A stretch of 64,000 nt of DNA. Origin: Flavobacteriales bacterium. GTDB taxonomy: Bacteria > Bacteroidota > Bacteroidia > Flavobacteriales_F > PHOS-HE28. Shown here one piece after another: positions 12,332-20,153 of the stretch. The position numbers and the translations under genes were made by a program. The first letter of the stretch is position 1; the number at the start of each line of letters is the position of its first letter. The notes under the pieces are model-generated. The model saw only the letters and a program-made list of their open reading frames with translations. It ran no database searches and was not told the DNA's origin. Location: assembly GCA_016702645.1 (NCBI GenBank), contig JADJDP010000052.1, positions 1-64,000 on the forward strand, written 5' to 3'.

Positions 12332-12339
12332 CGAAGGTA
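12332..12339 (-). promoter_or_regulatory. Candidate -7 box for the FKBP isomerase
   Basis: The minus-strand sequence is TACCTTCG. It lies 18 bases upstream of the chosen start and supports the shorter reading frame. Confidence 0.45.
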
Positions 12340-12408
12340 TGTGACCGACCCGTAGCGAACCGGAGCGGAGTGCGAAAGAGCCCAATACCGCACTGGTACC
12401 TGGACCCT

Positions 12409-13212
12409 TCACCCGTTCAGAAGCCGCTTCAATACGTTCCGGAACCGCGCGAACCGGTACAGGTCGTGGTGCGAGGCCCGGGGGAAGGTGAAGAGCTCGC
12501 GAGGCACCGCGGTCGGAATGGCGGCATAGAGCTTCAGGGCGCTGGTGTACGGGACCACTTGATCACGTCGACCGTGGAAGATGTAGGTGGGGCAGCGCAC
12601 GCCACGCACCGTCTCATCGTTGCGGAAGGGATAGCGCAGGAGCAGGCGGTATGGCAGGATGGGCAGGTACGATCGGGCCACGTCGGTGAGGTTGGCGAAA
12701 GGCGTCTCGAGCAGGAGCATGCGGGGATCGCGTTGCGCGGCCACGGGTATGGCGAATGCACAGCCGAGCGAACAGCCGTAGAGCACGATGGCCCCCTCGG
12801 TACAAGCCACGCTCAAGTGATCGTACCACGCCATGGCATCAGCCAGCAGAGCCGCTTCGCTGCTGCCCCCCCGGCTCTTGCCATAGCCACGTGGATCGGG
12901 CATGAGCACGCTGAAACCAAGTCCCGTGAAACGCTCGGCACGACGCCCCCAACGCTTCAAGTTGCCGGTGTTGCCATGGAAGTAGAGCACCGTGCCCCTC
13001 GGCTCCGAAGCCTCGAAGTGCAATGCATGCAATCGCGCACCATCGGGACGATCGAGCCATACCTCGGCATGCGGCACGGAGAACAAATAGCGGTAGGCCA
13101 ACCGCGTGGGAAATCGAATGAAGATGAAGCGCTCTTGGAAAACGAAGTAGAACAGGCACAGTCCGATGTACGCCAGCGACACCGTCCCCAACGCACCGAG
13201 CAGCCAAGACAT
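12409..13212 (-). CDS. Membrane-anchored alpha/beta hydrolase
   Basis: An N-terminal hydrophobic anchor (SWLLGALGTVSLAYIGLCLF) is followed by an alpha/beta-hydrolase fold. The oxyanion-strand motif YFHGNTGN, the nucleophile elbow YGCSLGCAF (Ser in GxSxG), the acid in HGRRDQVVP and the histidine in ASHHDL are all present. This resembles the YfhR/ABHD13-like serine hydrolases often annotated as DUF1749/BAAT-like; the substrate is unknown. The ATG at 13212 is preferred because a perfect TACTTTTG box lies four bases upstream. It is divergent from the outer-membrane protein gene. Confidence 0.85.
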   Translation of the reverse strand: MSWLLGALGTVSLAYIGLCLFYFVFQERFIFIRFPTRLAYRYLFSVPHAEVWLDRPDGARLHALHFEASEPRGTVLYFHGNTGNLKRWGRRAERFTGLGFSVLMPDPRGYGKSRGGSSEAALLADAMAWYDHLSVACTEGAIVLYGCSLGCAFAIPVAAQRDPRMLLLETPFANLTDVARSYLPILPYRLLLRYPFRNDETVRGVRCPTYIFHGRRDQVVPYTSALKLYAAIPTAVPRELFTFPRASHHDLYRFARFRNVLKRLLNG

Positions 13213-13216
13213 GGTA

Positions 13217-13224
13217 CAAAAGTA
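13217..13224 (-). promoter_or_regulatory. -7 box (TACTTTTG) of the hydrolase gene
   Basis: This is a perfect TAnnTTTG match on the minus strand, four bases before the ATG at 13212. The transcript would be essentially leaderless. Confidence 0.55.
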
Positions 13225-13258
13225 CCGGGGCGGCATGCGGCTGTCGATCTTCGCACGC

Positions 13259-13867
13259 ATGTTCCGTTGTGCGCTCACTGGCATTGCCCTGCTTTTTTCG
13301 GTGGGGGTGTGCGCACAAGCGTTGCATCGCAAGCAGTTGATCACCTCTTTGGGTGCGGGACCTGGTTTGGTCACCGTGGACCACACTACCGATACGATCA
13401 CCACTTCGAACACGACGGCAGGCTCCATGACCCTGCGTTTCGCATACGCGCTCAGCGACCGTTGGTCCATTGGTGTGCACTACGATCGTATCGGTACGGA
13501 TCGCGCTGGCAAGGCCACCGAACTCTTGCGATTCACCACCTACCTGTTGGAGGAACGTACCGACCGTGGATCGGATCGCGCGGCCTTGGAGGTCAACCTC
13601 GCCGTTGGTCCAACGCTGATGACCCTCAAGCCATTCTCACAGAACCTGCCGTTGCGCGGCCGCAGCAACGCCGTGAACATCGGGGTGCGTTACCTGCATC
13701 GCTTTGGCAGCACGCTGGGCGCTTTCGTTGCAGTGGACCATGCCGCTGCTGCGAACATGGCGGTAACGGACTACAATGGTGATGCGATCACGGACGCCAA
13801 GGGCGAGCCGATCACCTTGGACTGGAACAGCCAGCGCGTGAACGTGGGACTGGGGGTGGTGTTCTAG
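13259..13867 (+). CDS. Probable outer-membrane beta-barrel protein
   Basis: The chosen start gives a compact signal peptide (MFRCALTGIALLFSVGVCAQ). An ATG 24 bases earlier is also possible. The mature part has alternating hydrophobic strands with polar turns (SMTLRFAYALSDRWSIGVHYDRIG, AALEVNLAVGPTLMTLKP) and ends in the aromatic-terminated strand VNVGLGVVF, as expected for an outer-membrane barrel inserted by the BAM machinery. Function is unknown. It has no clear operon partner; the downstream 150 bases contain only imperfect repeats. Confidence 0.65.
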   Translation: MFRCALTGIALLFSVGVCAQALHRKQLITSLGAGPGLVTVDHTTDTITTSNTTAGSMTLRFAYALSDRWSIGVHYDRIGTDRAGKATELLRFTTYLLEERTDRGSDRAALEVNLAVGPTLMTLKPFSQNLPLRGRSNAVNIGVRYLHRFGSTLGAFVAVDHAAAANMAVTDYNGDAITDAKGEPITLDWNSQRVNVGLGVVF

Positions 13868-14018
13868 GAACGGACACGTGGTCCACCATCAACCGCTGTG
13901 ACCCTTGGTCGCTGGTTTTCGGTTGCTCGGAAAGTTGGAAGAGAATGATCCAAGGCATCGGAGATCGCACCAGTCCCGCAACACCAACAACCAGCCACTG
14001 ACAACCGACGACTACAAC

Positions 14019-14771
14019 TCACTTCATCCCACGCTCCTTCTGGATCGTTTCATATGCCTCCTGCACTTTCTTGAACTTCTCGTTGGCGGCTTTCTGCACC
14101 TCGTCGCCAAGCTGTGCAACCCGGTCCGGGTGGAACTTCATGGCCATGCGGCGGTAGGCCTTCTTCACATCGTCATCGGTGGCGGCACGCTCTATCTCCA
14201 GCACTTGGTATGCCGCAGAAGGATCCAATGTGCGGAACATGGCACTGAGCGACCCGAGGTCCTTGTCGCTGATACCCATGCCATGCGCGATGTGCTTGAG
14301 CAGTTCGAACTCGCTCCGATGCATCTGACCATCGCTGTTCGCCAAACCCAGGAGGTAGTGCACCAACTGCAGACGCACCGGATGCGGCATGTTGTGGCGG
14401 ATCTGTGACACCACGTCGTTCAGAGGGATCTCGCGCTTCAACGCATCCCGTAGCAGGATGAGCAACTGACCGGCCTGTTGCGCACCGAACTGTTGGGAGA
14501 AAAATCGACGCACATGGTCGAGTTCCCGCTGGGTGACGCGGCCATCGGCCTTCATCATGGCAGCGGTGAGAACCACCAAGCTCATGGCCAGATCACCACC
14601 GGTGGTGGTGCCCATGCGGGGTCGCTGGCCCTGCCCCTGCGCTGTCGGGCCTTCCGCTTGCGGACCTTGGATGTGGTCCATCACGGCTCCGATGGCGAAG
14701 CCGAGTATGCCACCAATGGGCCCGCCGAAAGCCCAACCAAGGCCACCACCGATCCACTTGCTGAAACTCAT
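14019..14771 (-). CDS. TerB-like and DnaJ-domain protein (DjlA-type)
   Basis: An N-terminal glycine-rich hydrophobic segment (WIGGGLGWAFGGPIGGILGFAIG) probably inserts in the membrane. A TerB-like helical domain follows (MSLVVLTAAMMKADGRVTQRELDHVRRFF), then a C-terminal J domain with the HPD tripeptide (MKFHPDRV) that stimulates DnaK. The architecture matches DjlA, a membrane co-chaperone. The ATG at 14771 is preferred because the upstream extension runs into a REP-like palindrome. Not obviously co-transcribed with its neighbours. Confidence 0.88.
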   Translation of the reverse strand: MSFSKWIGGGLGWAFGGPIGGILGFAIGAVMDHIQGPQAEGPTAQGQGQRPRMGTTTGGDLAMSLVVLTAAMMKADGRVTQRELDHVRRFFSQQFGAQQAGQLLILLRDALKREIPLNDVVSQIRHNMPHPVRLQLVHYLLGLANSDGQMHRSEFELLKHIAHGMGISDKDLGSLSAMFRTLDPSAAYQVLEIERAATDDDVKKAYRRMAMKFHPDRVAQLGDEVQKAANEKFKKVQEAYETIQKERGMK

Positions 14772-14788
14772 TGTATGCGCATTGTCAT

Positions 14789-14840
14789 GGTGAGCCTGCC
14801 GAACCATGCTTTCGATGGTCACCCTTCGGCAAGCTCAGGG
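14789..14840. repeat. REP-like hairpin (TTCGGCAAGCTCA type)
   Basis: TGAGCCTGCCGAA and TTCGGCAAGCTCA form an imperfect inverted repeat around a 21-base loop between the DnaJ-domain gene and the TPM gene. The same core occurs at 23554, 25092, 43074 and 47934. Confidence 0.7.
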
Positions 14841-14858
14841 CGACAACAGAACCGCTCG

Positions 14859-15650
14859 CTACCAACTCCCTCCGGCCCCACCGCCGCCGAAACTACCGCC
14901 ACCAAATCCACCGAAGCCGCCACCACCTCCGCCACCAAAACCTCCACCACCACCCCAACGACCACTGTGCCGGTTGTTCATCTGGCTCAACAGGAACATG
15001 GATGTCCAGAAGTCGAGGTTGTTGGTGCTTGCGTACCGCTTCACGCGACCGCGCCAGGAGAAGATCATGACGATGATGAAGAACAGGACGAAGAGCAGCA
15101 CGGGCCATGGAAAGCTCTTCTTCCCGTAGCTCTTGTGGTCGAACTCGCCCTTGGCAAGTGCCATCAGGGTGTTCAGCGCTGCATCGATACCCTCGTGGAA
15201 CTGTCCCTGCTTGAAACGCGGTACCACTTCGTTCTCGATGATCTGCTTGCAGGTAGCGTCGGGGATCGCCCCCTCCAAACCGTAACCTGTCGCAATGAAG
15301 ACCTTGCGCTGGCCGGGACCACCATTGGGCTTGATCAGGAAGACAATACCGTTGTCGAAGTCCTTGTTACCGATACCCCACTTCTCCCCGATCTGGAAAG
15401 ACAGGTCGGCTTCGTCCGTTCCGCAAAGCGTGTCCACGATGAGCACGAGGATCTGGTTGCTCGTTTCGCGCGCGAACTGCACCAGTTTGGCGTTGATGCG
15501 ATCGGCTTCCGCTTGGGAGAGCAGTTCCGTGTAGGACCAAAGCAATTGGTCCTGCTTGCTCTCCGGCGGCGGCTTCAGCGAGCAATCAAAACCCTGCGCA
15601 CCCGCTTCGATCGAGATCAGCAGGGTGATGGAAGCGATCAGCGCCTTCAT
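14859..15650 (-). CDS. TPM-domain membrane protein
   Basis: A signal peptide (to EAGAQ) is followed by a TPM (Psb32/DUF477) domain (WSYTELLSQAEADRINAKLVQFARE ... NGIVFLIKPNGG ... GYGLEGAIPDATCKQIIENEVVPRF). Then comes one transmembrane helix (WPVLLFVLFFIIVMIFSW) and a Gly-rich, Phe-containing tail. This is the usual form of the bacterial TPM protein, which faces the periplasm. TPM domains are thought to help in membrane-protein repair, but the bacterial role is unclear. It overlaps the next TPM gene by four bases and forms a lemA-TPM-TPM operon. Confidence 0.92.
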   Translation of the reverse strand: MKALIASITLLISIEAGAQGFDCSLKPPPESKQDQLLWSYTELLSQAEADRINAKLVQFARETSNQILVLIVDTLCGTDEADLSFQIGEKWGIGNKDFDNGIVFLIKPNGGPGQRKVFIATGYGLEGAIPDATCKQIIENEVVPRFKQGQFHEGIDAALNTLMALAKGEFDHKSYGKKSFPWPVLLFVLFFIIVMIFSWRGRVKRYASTNNLDFWTSMFLLSQMNNRHSGRWGGGGGFGGGGGGGFGGFGGGSFGGGGAGGSW

Positions 15651-16096
15651 CGTGTCCCGATGCTAACGTCGTTGCTCAACTCGTCACTGTCATCGCGCTG
15701 ATGCGGATGGAAGGCAAGAAGCTTCTCGCCCACCATGGCCACGGCTTCGCAAATGCCATCGGCGCGGCTCCCAGCAGCGAAGTGCGCGCGCAGAACAGCA
15801 AGCACATCGTTCCAGAAGTTCTCCGGCACGCGCTCGTTGATGCCCTTGTCACCGATCACCGCCACCTTGCGATCGCTCACGCTCACGTAAATGAGCACGC
15901 CATTGCGATCCTTGGTCTTGTGCATGTCCAATTCCTCGAAGACGAAAGCCGCGTGGTCCAGCACATCGTCCTCGATGTGGTCCTCCAGGTGCACACGGAT
16001 CTCTCCCGATGTGCGCATCTCGGCCGCACGAATGGCGGCCGAGACACGCTGGCGATCGGTTTCCGAGAGGAAGTCCTCAGCGGTGGCGATGGACAT
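15647..16096 (-). CDS. Small TPM-domain protein
   Basis: The 149-residue protein is a second, soluble TPM domain (FLSETDRQRVSAAIRAAEMRTSGEIRVHLED ... RNGVLIYVSVSDRKVAVIGDKG) with no signal peptide or anchor. It overlaps the adjoining lemA (1 base) and TPM (4 bases) genes, so the three are translationally coupled. The lemA-TPM-TPM arrangement is common in Bacteroidota and points to a shared envelope function. Confidence 0.9.
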   Translation of the reverse strand: MSIATAEDFLSETDRQRVSAAIRAAEMRTSGEIRVHLEDHIEDDVLDHAAFVFEELDMHKTKDRNGVLIYVSVSDRKVAVIGDKGINERVPENFWNDVLAVLRAHFAAGSRADGICEAVAMVGEKLLAFHPHQRDDSDELSNDVSIGTR

Positions 16097-16677
16097 CAGA
16101 ACTTGATGTCAGGTGCGTTCTCAGCCCCTGCTTGGGCGGAGAATCCTTCCTTGGCCTTGAACCCGAAGATGCCCGCGAAGAAATTGCCCGGGAAGGTCGC
16201 GATGCGCGTATTGTAGTCGGCCACGACCTCATTGAACTTGTGGCGCTCCACCGCGATCCGGTTCTCCATGCCTTCGTACTGCGCCTGGAAATCACGGAAG
16301 CTCTGGACGGCTTGCAAGGTGGGGTAGTTCTCCACGAGCAAGCGACCGATGGCCCCTCCCAGGTTGGCTTGGGCCTCCTCGAACGCCTTGATCTTCTCGG
16401 GTGTCAGGTCATCCCCGTCCAGTTTGATCTCGATGGCTTTCTGCCGTGCTGCCACCACATCCTTCAGGGTTTGGCTTTCGTAGTCCGCCGCTCCCTTCAC
16501 GATCTCCACCAGGTTCTTGCTCTTGTCAGCACGCGCTTGATAGGCCACTTCCACCTGGCCCCATTGCTTGCCCACGGCGATCTCCGCGCGTTTCATACCG
16601 TTGAACAGACTGATGGCCCACATGGCGATGACGGCGATGACGCCGAGGCCGATGAACAAACCGAGGTATTTTCTCAT
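16096..16677 (-). CDS. lemA: LemA family protein
   Basis: One N-terminal transmembrane helix (YLGLFIGLGVIAVIAMWAIS) is followed by the conserved LemA coiled helical region (WGQVEVAYQARADKSKNLVEIVK, LLVENYPTLQAVQSFRDFQ, ENRIAVERHKFNEVVADYN, FPGNFFAGIFGFKAKEGF). LemA-family proteins are membrane-anchored with the bulk outside the cytoplasm; the biochemical role is not known. It is the first gene of the lemA-TPM-TPM cluster, with a TAATTTCG box at 16702-16709. Confidence 0.95.
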   Translation of the reverse strand: MRKYLGLFIGLGVIAVIAMWAISLFNGMKRAEIAVGKQWGQVEVAYQARADKSKNLVEIVKGAADYESQTLKDVVAARQKAIEIKLDGDDLTPEKIKAFEEAQANLGGAIGRLLVENYPTLQAVQSFRDFQAQYEGMENRIAVERHKFNEVVADYNTRIATFPGNFFAGIFGFKAKEGFSAQAGAENAPDIKF

Positions 16678-17374
16678 GGTTGGTGTTGGTGATGTGCGGG
16701 GCGAAATTATCCACGCGCAACGAGCGCAGGGCCATCGAAGTGCATGCCGTTACGAGCGGCCTGCCAGACTGACGGACGGAGAGAAGCCGACCTTCGTCTT
16801 CGTGGAAAGGAAAGAGCACCGCTTCAATGAAGCAACACGGGCCTTGCTGGCGGCGGTCACCGGTATCCCGGAAGACCTGCTCGGGCGTGTGAGCGTCCGG
16901 CACCGCCGCTACAACTGGCTGCACGCGCCGTGGTATCCAGCGAGCGAAGGCGGCGGCGGTCTCACAGTGGGCGATCGGATCCATGTTACTCCCACACACG
17001 ATCCGGCCACGCTCGGCAACGACCCCGAGCGCTGGTTGCGCTGGGCGTTACTGATGGCGCACGAAGTGGGACATGTGCGCCAGGCACAGCGTTTCGGCTT
17101 CGGCACGTGGGGCAGGAGCCTATTCGTGTTGTGGGCGACGAAGAACTACATCGTGTCCTTCTTTCGAAATGGAAGGGCCGCACATGCCAAGGCACCCTTT
17201 GAGGTGGATGCCGACAGCGGCAGAAAAGAGTTGCGACGGTGGCTGGAGTTCAGCGGCGGCTGCCGGGCGGATCATCCCGTTGTAGCATGGCTCATCGCTA
17301 ACGACGTTCCTGCAATGGAGCGCTGGGTCGCGTCGTCCCACGCCTCACTGGCGAGCAGGAAACCAGCGGACTAA
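16676..17374 (+). CDS. HEVGH-motif protein of unknown function (possible metallopeptidase-like)
   Basis: From about residue 38 the protein is well behaved: KPTFVFVERKEHRFNEATRAL, RRYNWLHAPWYPASEGGGG, GDRIHVTPTHDP, then LLMAHEVGHVRQAQRFGFGTW. HEVGH fits the HExxH zinc-binding pattern and is followed by a conserved-looking tail (FEVDADSGRKELRRWL) where a third ligand (Glu or Asp) could lie. The N-terminus is uncertain: the ATG at 16676 overlaps the lemA start, and the first ~35 codons look unlike a protein, so the true start may be further in or lost to an indel. I do not recognise a named family beyond a DUF4157-like resemblance. Confidence 0.55.
   Translation: MVGVGDVRGEIIHAQRAQGHRSACRYERPARLTDGEKPTFVFVERKEHRFNEATRALLAAVTGIPEDLLGRVSVRHRRYNWLHAPWYPASEGGGGLTVGDRIHVTPTHDPATLGNDPERWLRWALLMAHEVGHVRQAQRFGFGTWGRSLFVLWATKNYIVSFFRNGRAAHAKAPFEVDADSGRKELRRWLEFSGGCRADHPVVAWLIANDVPAMERWVASSHASLASRKPAD
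16702..16709 (-). promoter_or_regulatory. Candidate -7 box for the lemA operon
   Basis: The minus-strand sequence is TAATTTCG, 24 bases before the lemA start. Confidence 0.45.
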
Positions 17375-18438
17375 CGCTGCACCACCACCTGCGTGTTCCA
17401 CACGCGCTCGGTACTCACCAACGTGGCCGTGTAGGAACCTTGCGCCAAGTCAACAAGATCCAAACGGATCGTTGGTGTGCCAGCAGCAACTCGTTCACTG
17501 TGGACCAAGCGACCTTTCACATCACGCATGGTCAAAAGCCCCCCCTCGGCCGGTAGGTCGAAACTCACTTGATCGCGCGCCGGGTTCGGATAAGAGGAGA
17601 AAACATCGGATGATGCGCCCGTGCCAACGCCGGTCGTGATGTCATTGAGGTTGTAGTGGAAGCGCGCCGTGGTATTCACCCCATCCACCGCGGTGATGAG
17701 GAGCACGGGGGCGTCCATGGTCTGCGCGATCCACTTGTACTCGATCGTCTCCGGCTCCGGGAAGGTGAAGCTCTGGCCGAACTGCTCCACGAAGACACTA
17801 TCGAAACGAACCAAGGTGCTTTTCACACGCAACACCTCGAAGGTGTCGGTCGGCAGGTAGAGGGTGCCATAACCAGCGACCTCGTTGTAGCGGGTTTGCT
17901 GCTGCGTAAGGCTGCCTTGTGAAGGGATGGATATCGAGAACTCACTGTAGCTCGTATCCAGGTCCCCGAAGTTCATGGGGAAGACATGGATGTGGTCCAC
18001 CGGAACTCGCCGCACGCTGGCGGGAACGCCGTTCACGTTGGCTCCGAAGCCCACGTTGCGAAAGCCGGTGTCATCCTTCTTGTAGTACTCGAAAACATCC
18101 TCCACGGTCAACTGCCCTTGGAAATCGAAGGATGGTCCGCGCTGCGCGTAATTGGCGTCGTGGTCCGGGTAGAGGAAGGGGTTATTGAAGTAGAACTGGT
18201 ACAGCAGCGGTGTGGAGCCCACGGTCACACAGGTATCCGCTCCGTCCATGTCCGGAACGAGCATCCCGAAGTCCCAGATGTATCCGGCTTCGGTGCCGAC
18301 GGCATCCAAACCATCGGCGGAAGTGGTGCTGTAACGCACCGTATCACCGGGGCTGGGCATGTCGGCTTGGCCGATGGTGATCTGGGCTGCAAGCCCGGTG
18401 GTGAACAGCAGGGTGACCGGGACAATAACGAGGCGCAT
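17371..18438 (-). CDS. T9SS-exported protein with C-terminal sorting domain
   Basis: A signal peptide (MRLVIVPVTLLFTTGLAAQ) precedes a ~250-residue beta-rich region with no recognised domain. A C-terminal type A sorting domain follows (SSYPNPARDQVSFDLPAEGG ... GSYTATLVSTERVWNTQVVV), which directs the protein through the T9SS to the cell surface. The ATG at 18438 was chosen since upstream residues do not look like a signal. The central part mentions no catalytic motif that I can see. It overlaps the end of the convergent HEVGH gene by four bases. Confidence 0.8.
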   Translation of the reverse strand: MRLVIVPVTLLFTTGLAAQITIGQADMPSPGDTVRYSTTSADGLDAVGTEAGYIWDFGMLVPDMDGADTCVTVGSTPLLYQFYFNNPFLYPDHDANYAQRGPSFDFQGQLTVEDVFEYYKKDDTGFRNVGFGANVNGVPASVRRVPVDHIHVFPMNFGDLDTSYSEFSISIPSQGSLTQQQTRYNEVAGYGTLYLPTDTFEVLRVKSTLVRFDSVFVEQFGQSFTFPEPETIEYKWIAQTMDAPVLLITAVDGVNTTARFHYNLNDITTGVGTGASSDVFSSYPNPARDQVSFDLPAEGGLLTMRDVKGRLVHSERVAAGTPTIRLDLVDLAQGSYTATLVSTERVWNTQVVVQR

Positions 18439-18515
18439 GGTTCGGTTGGATGTGGCGCGAATGTACCGGGATGCCAAGAGCTGTCAACGGCCCGGAGCTT
18501 GCAACGTTCACTGCC

Positions 18516-18523
18516 TAGTTTTG
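18516..18523 (+). promoter_or_regulatory. -7 box (TAGTTTTG) upstream of the 18532 gene
   Basis: This is a perfect TAnnTTTG match, eight bases before the ATG at 18532. Confidence 0.55.
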
Positions 18524-18531
18524 CTTCCCAC

Positions 18532-19161
18532 ATGCGATCGCTCCTACTTCTCCTCATCCTCGCCGCCACGATCACCGCTTCGGCCCAACCAGCAAAACCG
18601 AAGCTCATCCAGTTCAGCGGTGTGGTGGTGACCGACAGTCTCTCCCCGGTACCCTTCACCAACATCATGGTGCGCAACACGTACCGCGGCACCATGAGCG
18701 ATATCTACGGCTACTTCAGCTTCGTGGCTCAGGAGGGCGACAGCATCCTTTTCAGCGCGGTCGGTTTCAAGCGGTCGCAGTACGTGATCCCCACGGATCT
18801 GCCGGAGAACAAGTACTCCATGATCCATGTGCTCCAGCTCGATACGATCCTGCTGGCTGAACAGAAGGTGTACCCGTGGCCTTCGCGCGAGCAGTTCCGC
18901 GATGCCTTCTTGAACCTGCGCCTTGCGGACGACGACTACCAGATCGCCATGAACAACCTTTCGCCCGCTGAGATGGTGCAGCGGATGGAGAACCTTCCGC
19001 CGGACGCCTACCAGAGCTTCCATTACCAAATGGCCATGGACCAGACCAAGCTCTACTACAGCGGGGGTACGCCGGTCATCAACCTCTTCAACCCCATTGC
19101 TTGGGCGCAGTTCCTTCAGGCTTGGCAGAACGGAGCGTTCAAGAAGAAGGACAAGAAGTAA
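18532..19161 (+). CDS. Exported protein with carboxypeptidase-regulatory-like domain
   Basis: The start gives a signal peptide (MRSLLLLLILAATITASAQ). Residues ~28-105 form a CarboxypepD_reg-like beta sandwich (FSGVVVTDSLSPVPFTNIMV, GTMSDIYGYFSFVAQEGDSILFSAVGFK), as found at the N-terminus of TonB receptors but here without a receptor. A helical C-terminal half with a Lys-rich tail follows. Small stand-alone proteins of this type are common in Bacteroidota and usually periplasmic; function unknown. A long reading frame extending 5' to 17986 is antisense to the neighbour and is not used. Confidence 0.85.
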   Translation: MRSLLLLLILAATITASAQPAKPKLIQFSGVVVTDSLSPVPFTNIMVRNTYRGTMSDIYGYFSFVAQEGDSILFSAVGFKRSQYVIPTDLPENKYSMIHVLQLDTILLAEQKVYPWPSREQFRDAFLNLRLADDDYQIAMNNLSPAEMVQRMENLPPDAYQSFHYQMAMDQTKLYYSGGTPVINLFNPIAWAQFLQAWQNGAFKKKDKK

Positions 19162-19198
19162 AGCGTTCGTGGCTGCAGCGGATCGGTGACACCATGGA

Positions 19199-19880
19199 TC
19201 AAGGCAGACCGCACCAATAGGCCGCGTTCTCCGGCTCGCATCGCTCGAAGAGCGGCAATTCCATACCGGGGCGCACGAGCAGCAACTCCCAAGGATCGGC
19301 GATGTGCAGATAACGCGCACCTTCCTTGGTGATCTCCAGATGGAGCGAATGCTCGTGCGGGCGATCCGCACGCGGGTGACATAGGTCGGCGCGAAGCAGC
19401 GCACCCTCTCCTACGCCGGTATGCTTGGTGAACGCACGCAGGTCCATGTATCCGTTCAGGAGGAACTGGTGCAACTGTTCCGATCGTTGTACCCTCCACA
19501 CATCACGACCGGCCTGTTCGCGCATGTGCCGTACGTTGTCGAACTGTTCCTTGGTCGGTTCCGCGTAGGTGGCCTTGAACGGGGCCTTGGGAAGCGGGTC
19601 CTTCTTCAGGATGGAGAACAAGGCCGTGCTCTGGCCCGGACGCACGAGGATCAACTCCTTTTCCGGTATGTAGAGGAGCATTTCATCACCGGCATGGGTG
19701 GGCACGTATCCATGGTACCGCTGGAACTCATTGTTCTCCTCACGACGACGCAACAAGCCCAAACGTACCAGCCCACCCAAGATCCGTTCTGCGACCCAGA
19801 AAGTCCGAGAGCTCCTCGTACCCCTGTTCCCGCCCTCTCAGTATGCGGTTGTACCGCGCCTCGAACACCGCCGCTGTCAT
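19199..19880 (-). CDS. Hypothetical protein, frameshifted
   Basis: Reading MTAAVFEARYNRILRGREQG and on gives ~30 residues before the frame moves at 19795-19797, where CTGGGTCGC should be CTGGTCGC (an extra G). After that it continues as FLVAERILGGLVRLGLLRRR. The repaired ~227-residue protein has no signal peptide, an Arg/Leu-rich basic region near the middle of the N-terminal third, and a C-terminal half with LHLEITKEGARYLHIADPWE. I do not recognise the family. The 273 bases between this gene and the next (19881-20153) hold no clear gene: one frame is open for about 80 codons but shows no coding-like codon use. Confidence 0.55.
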
Positions 19881-20153
19881 GCCGCCAAGATCCGTAGGTG
19901 CATGGCGCGCCGTGAGGCATGCCTTCACCGATCACCAACGAAGCGATGTTGATCGGACGGAACCGTGCGCTCCAAAGGCGGATGATCCGCCGAGTTTCAC
20001 CACATCGCGGAAGGGAAACCAGTCCGGACCACCCTACGGAGGGATCTGGGGCCGCGCGTGCCTTGGGACGCCAGACGAAGTTGTCGATCGTCCTCCCTAA
20101 CCCTTCTGAACATCCGCAACGCGCACCTCGAAAAGCGGATCGAGGTCCCAGGC

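Noticed and set aside
20040..20150. Extra gene in the 19881-20153 gap
   Set aside because: One frame is open for about 80 codons, but codon choice is unlike coding DNA here and no start or promoter fits.
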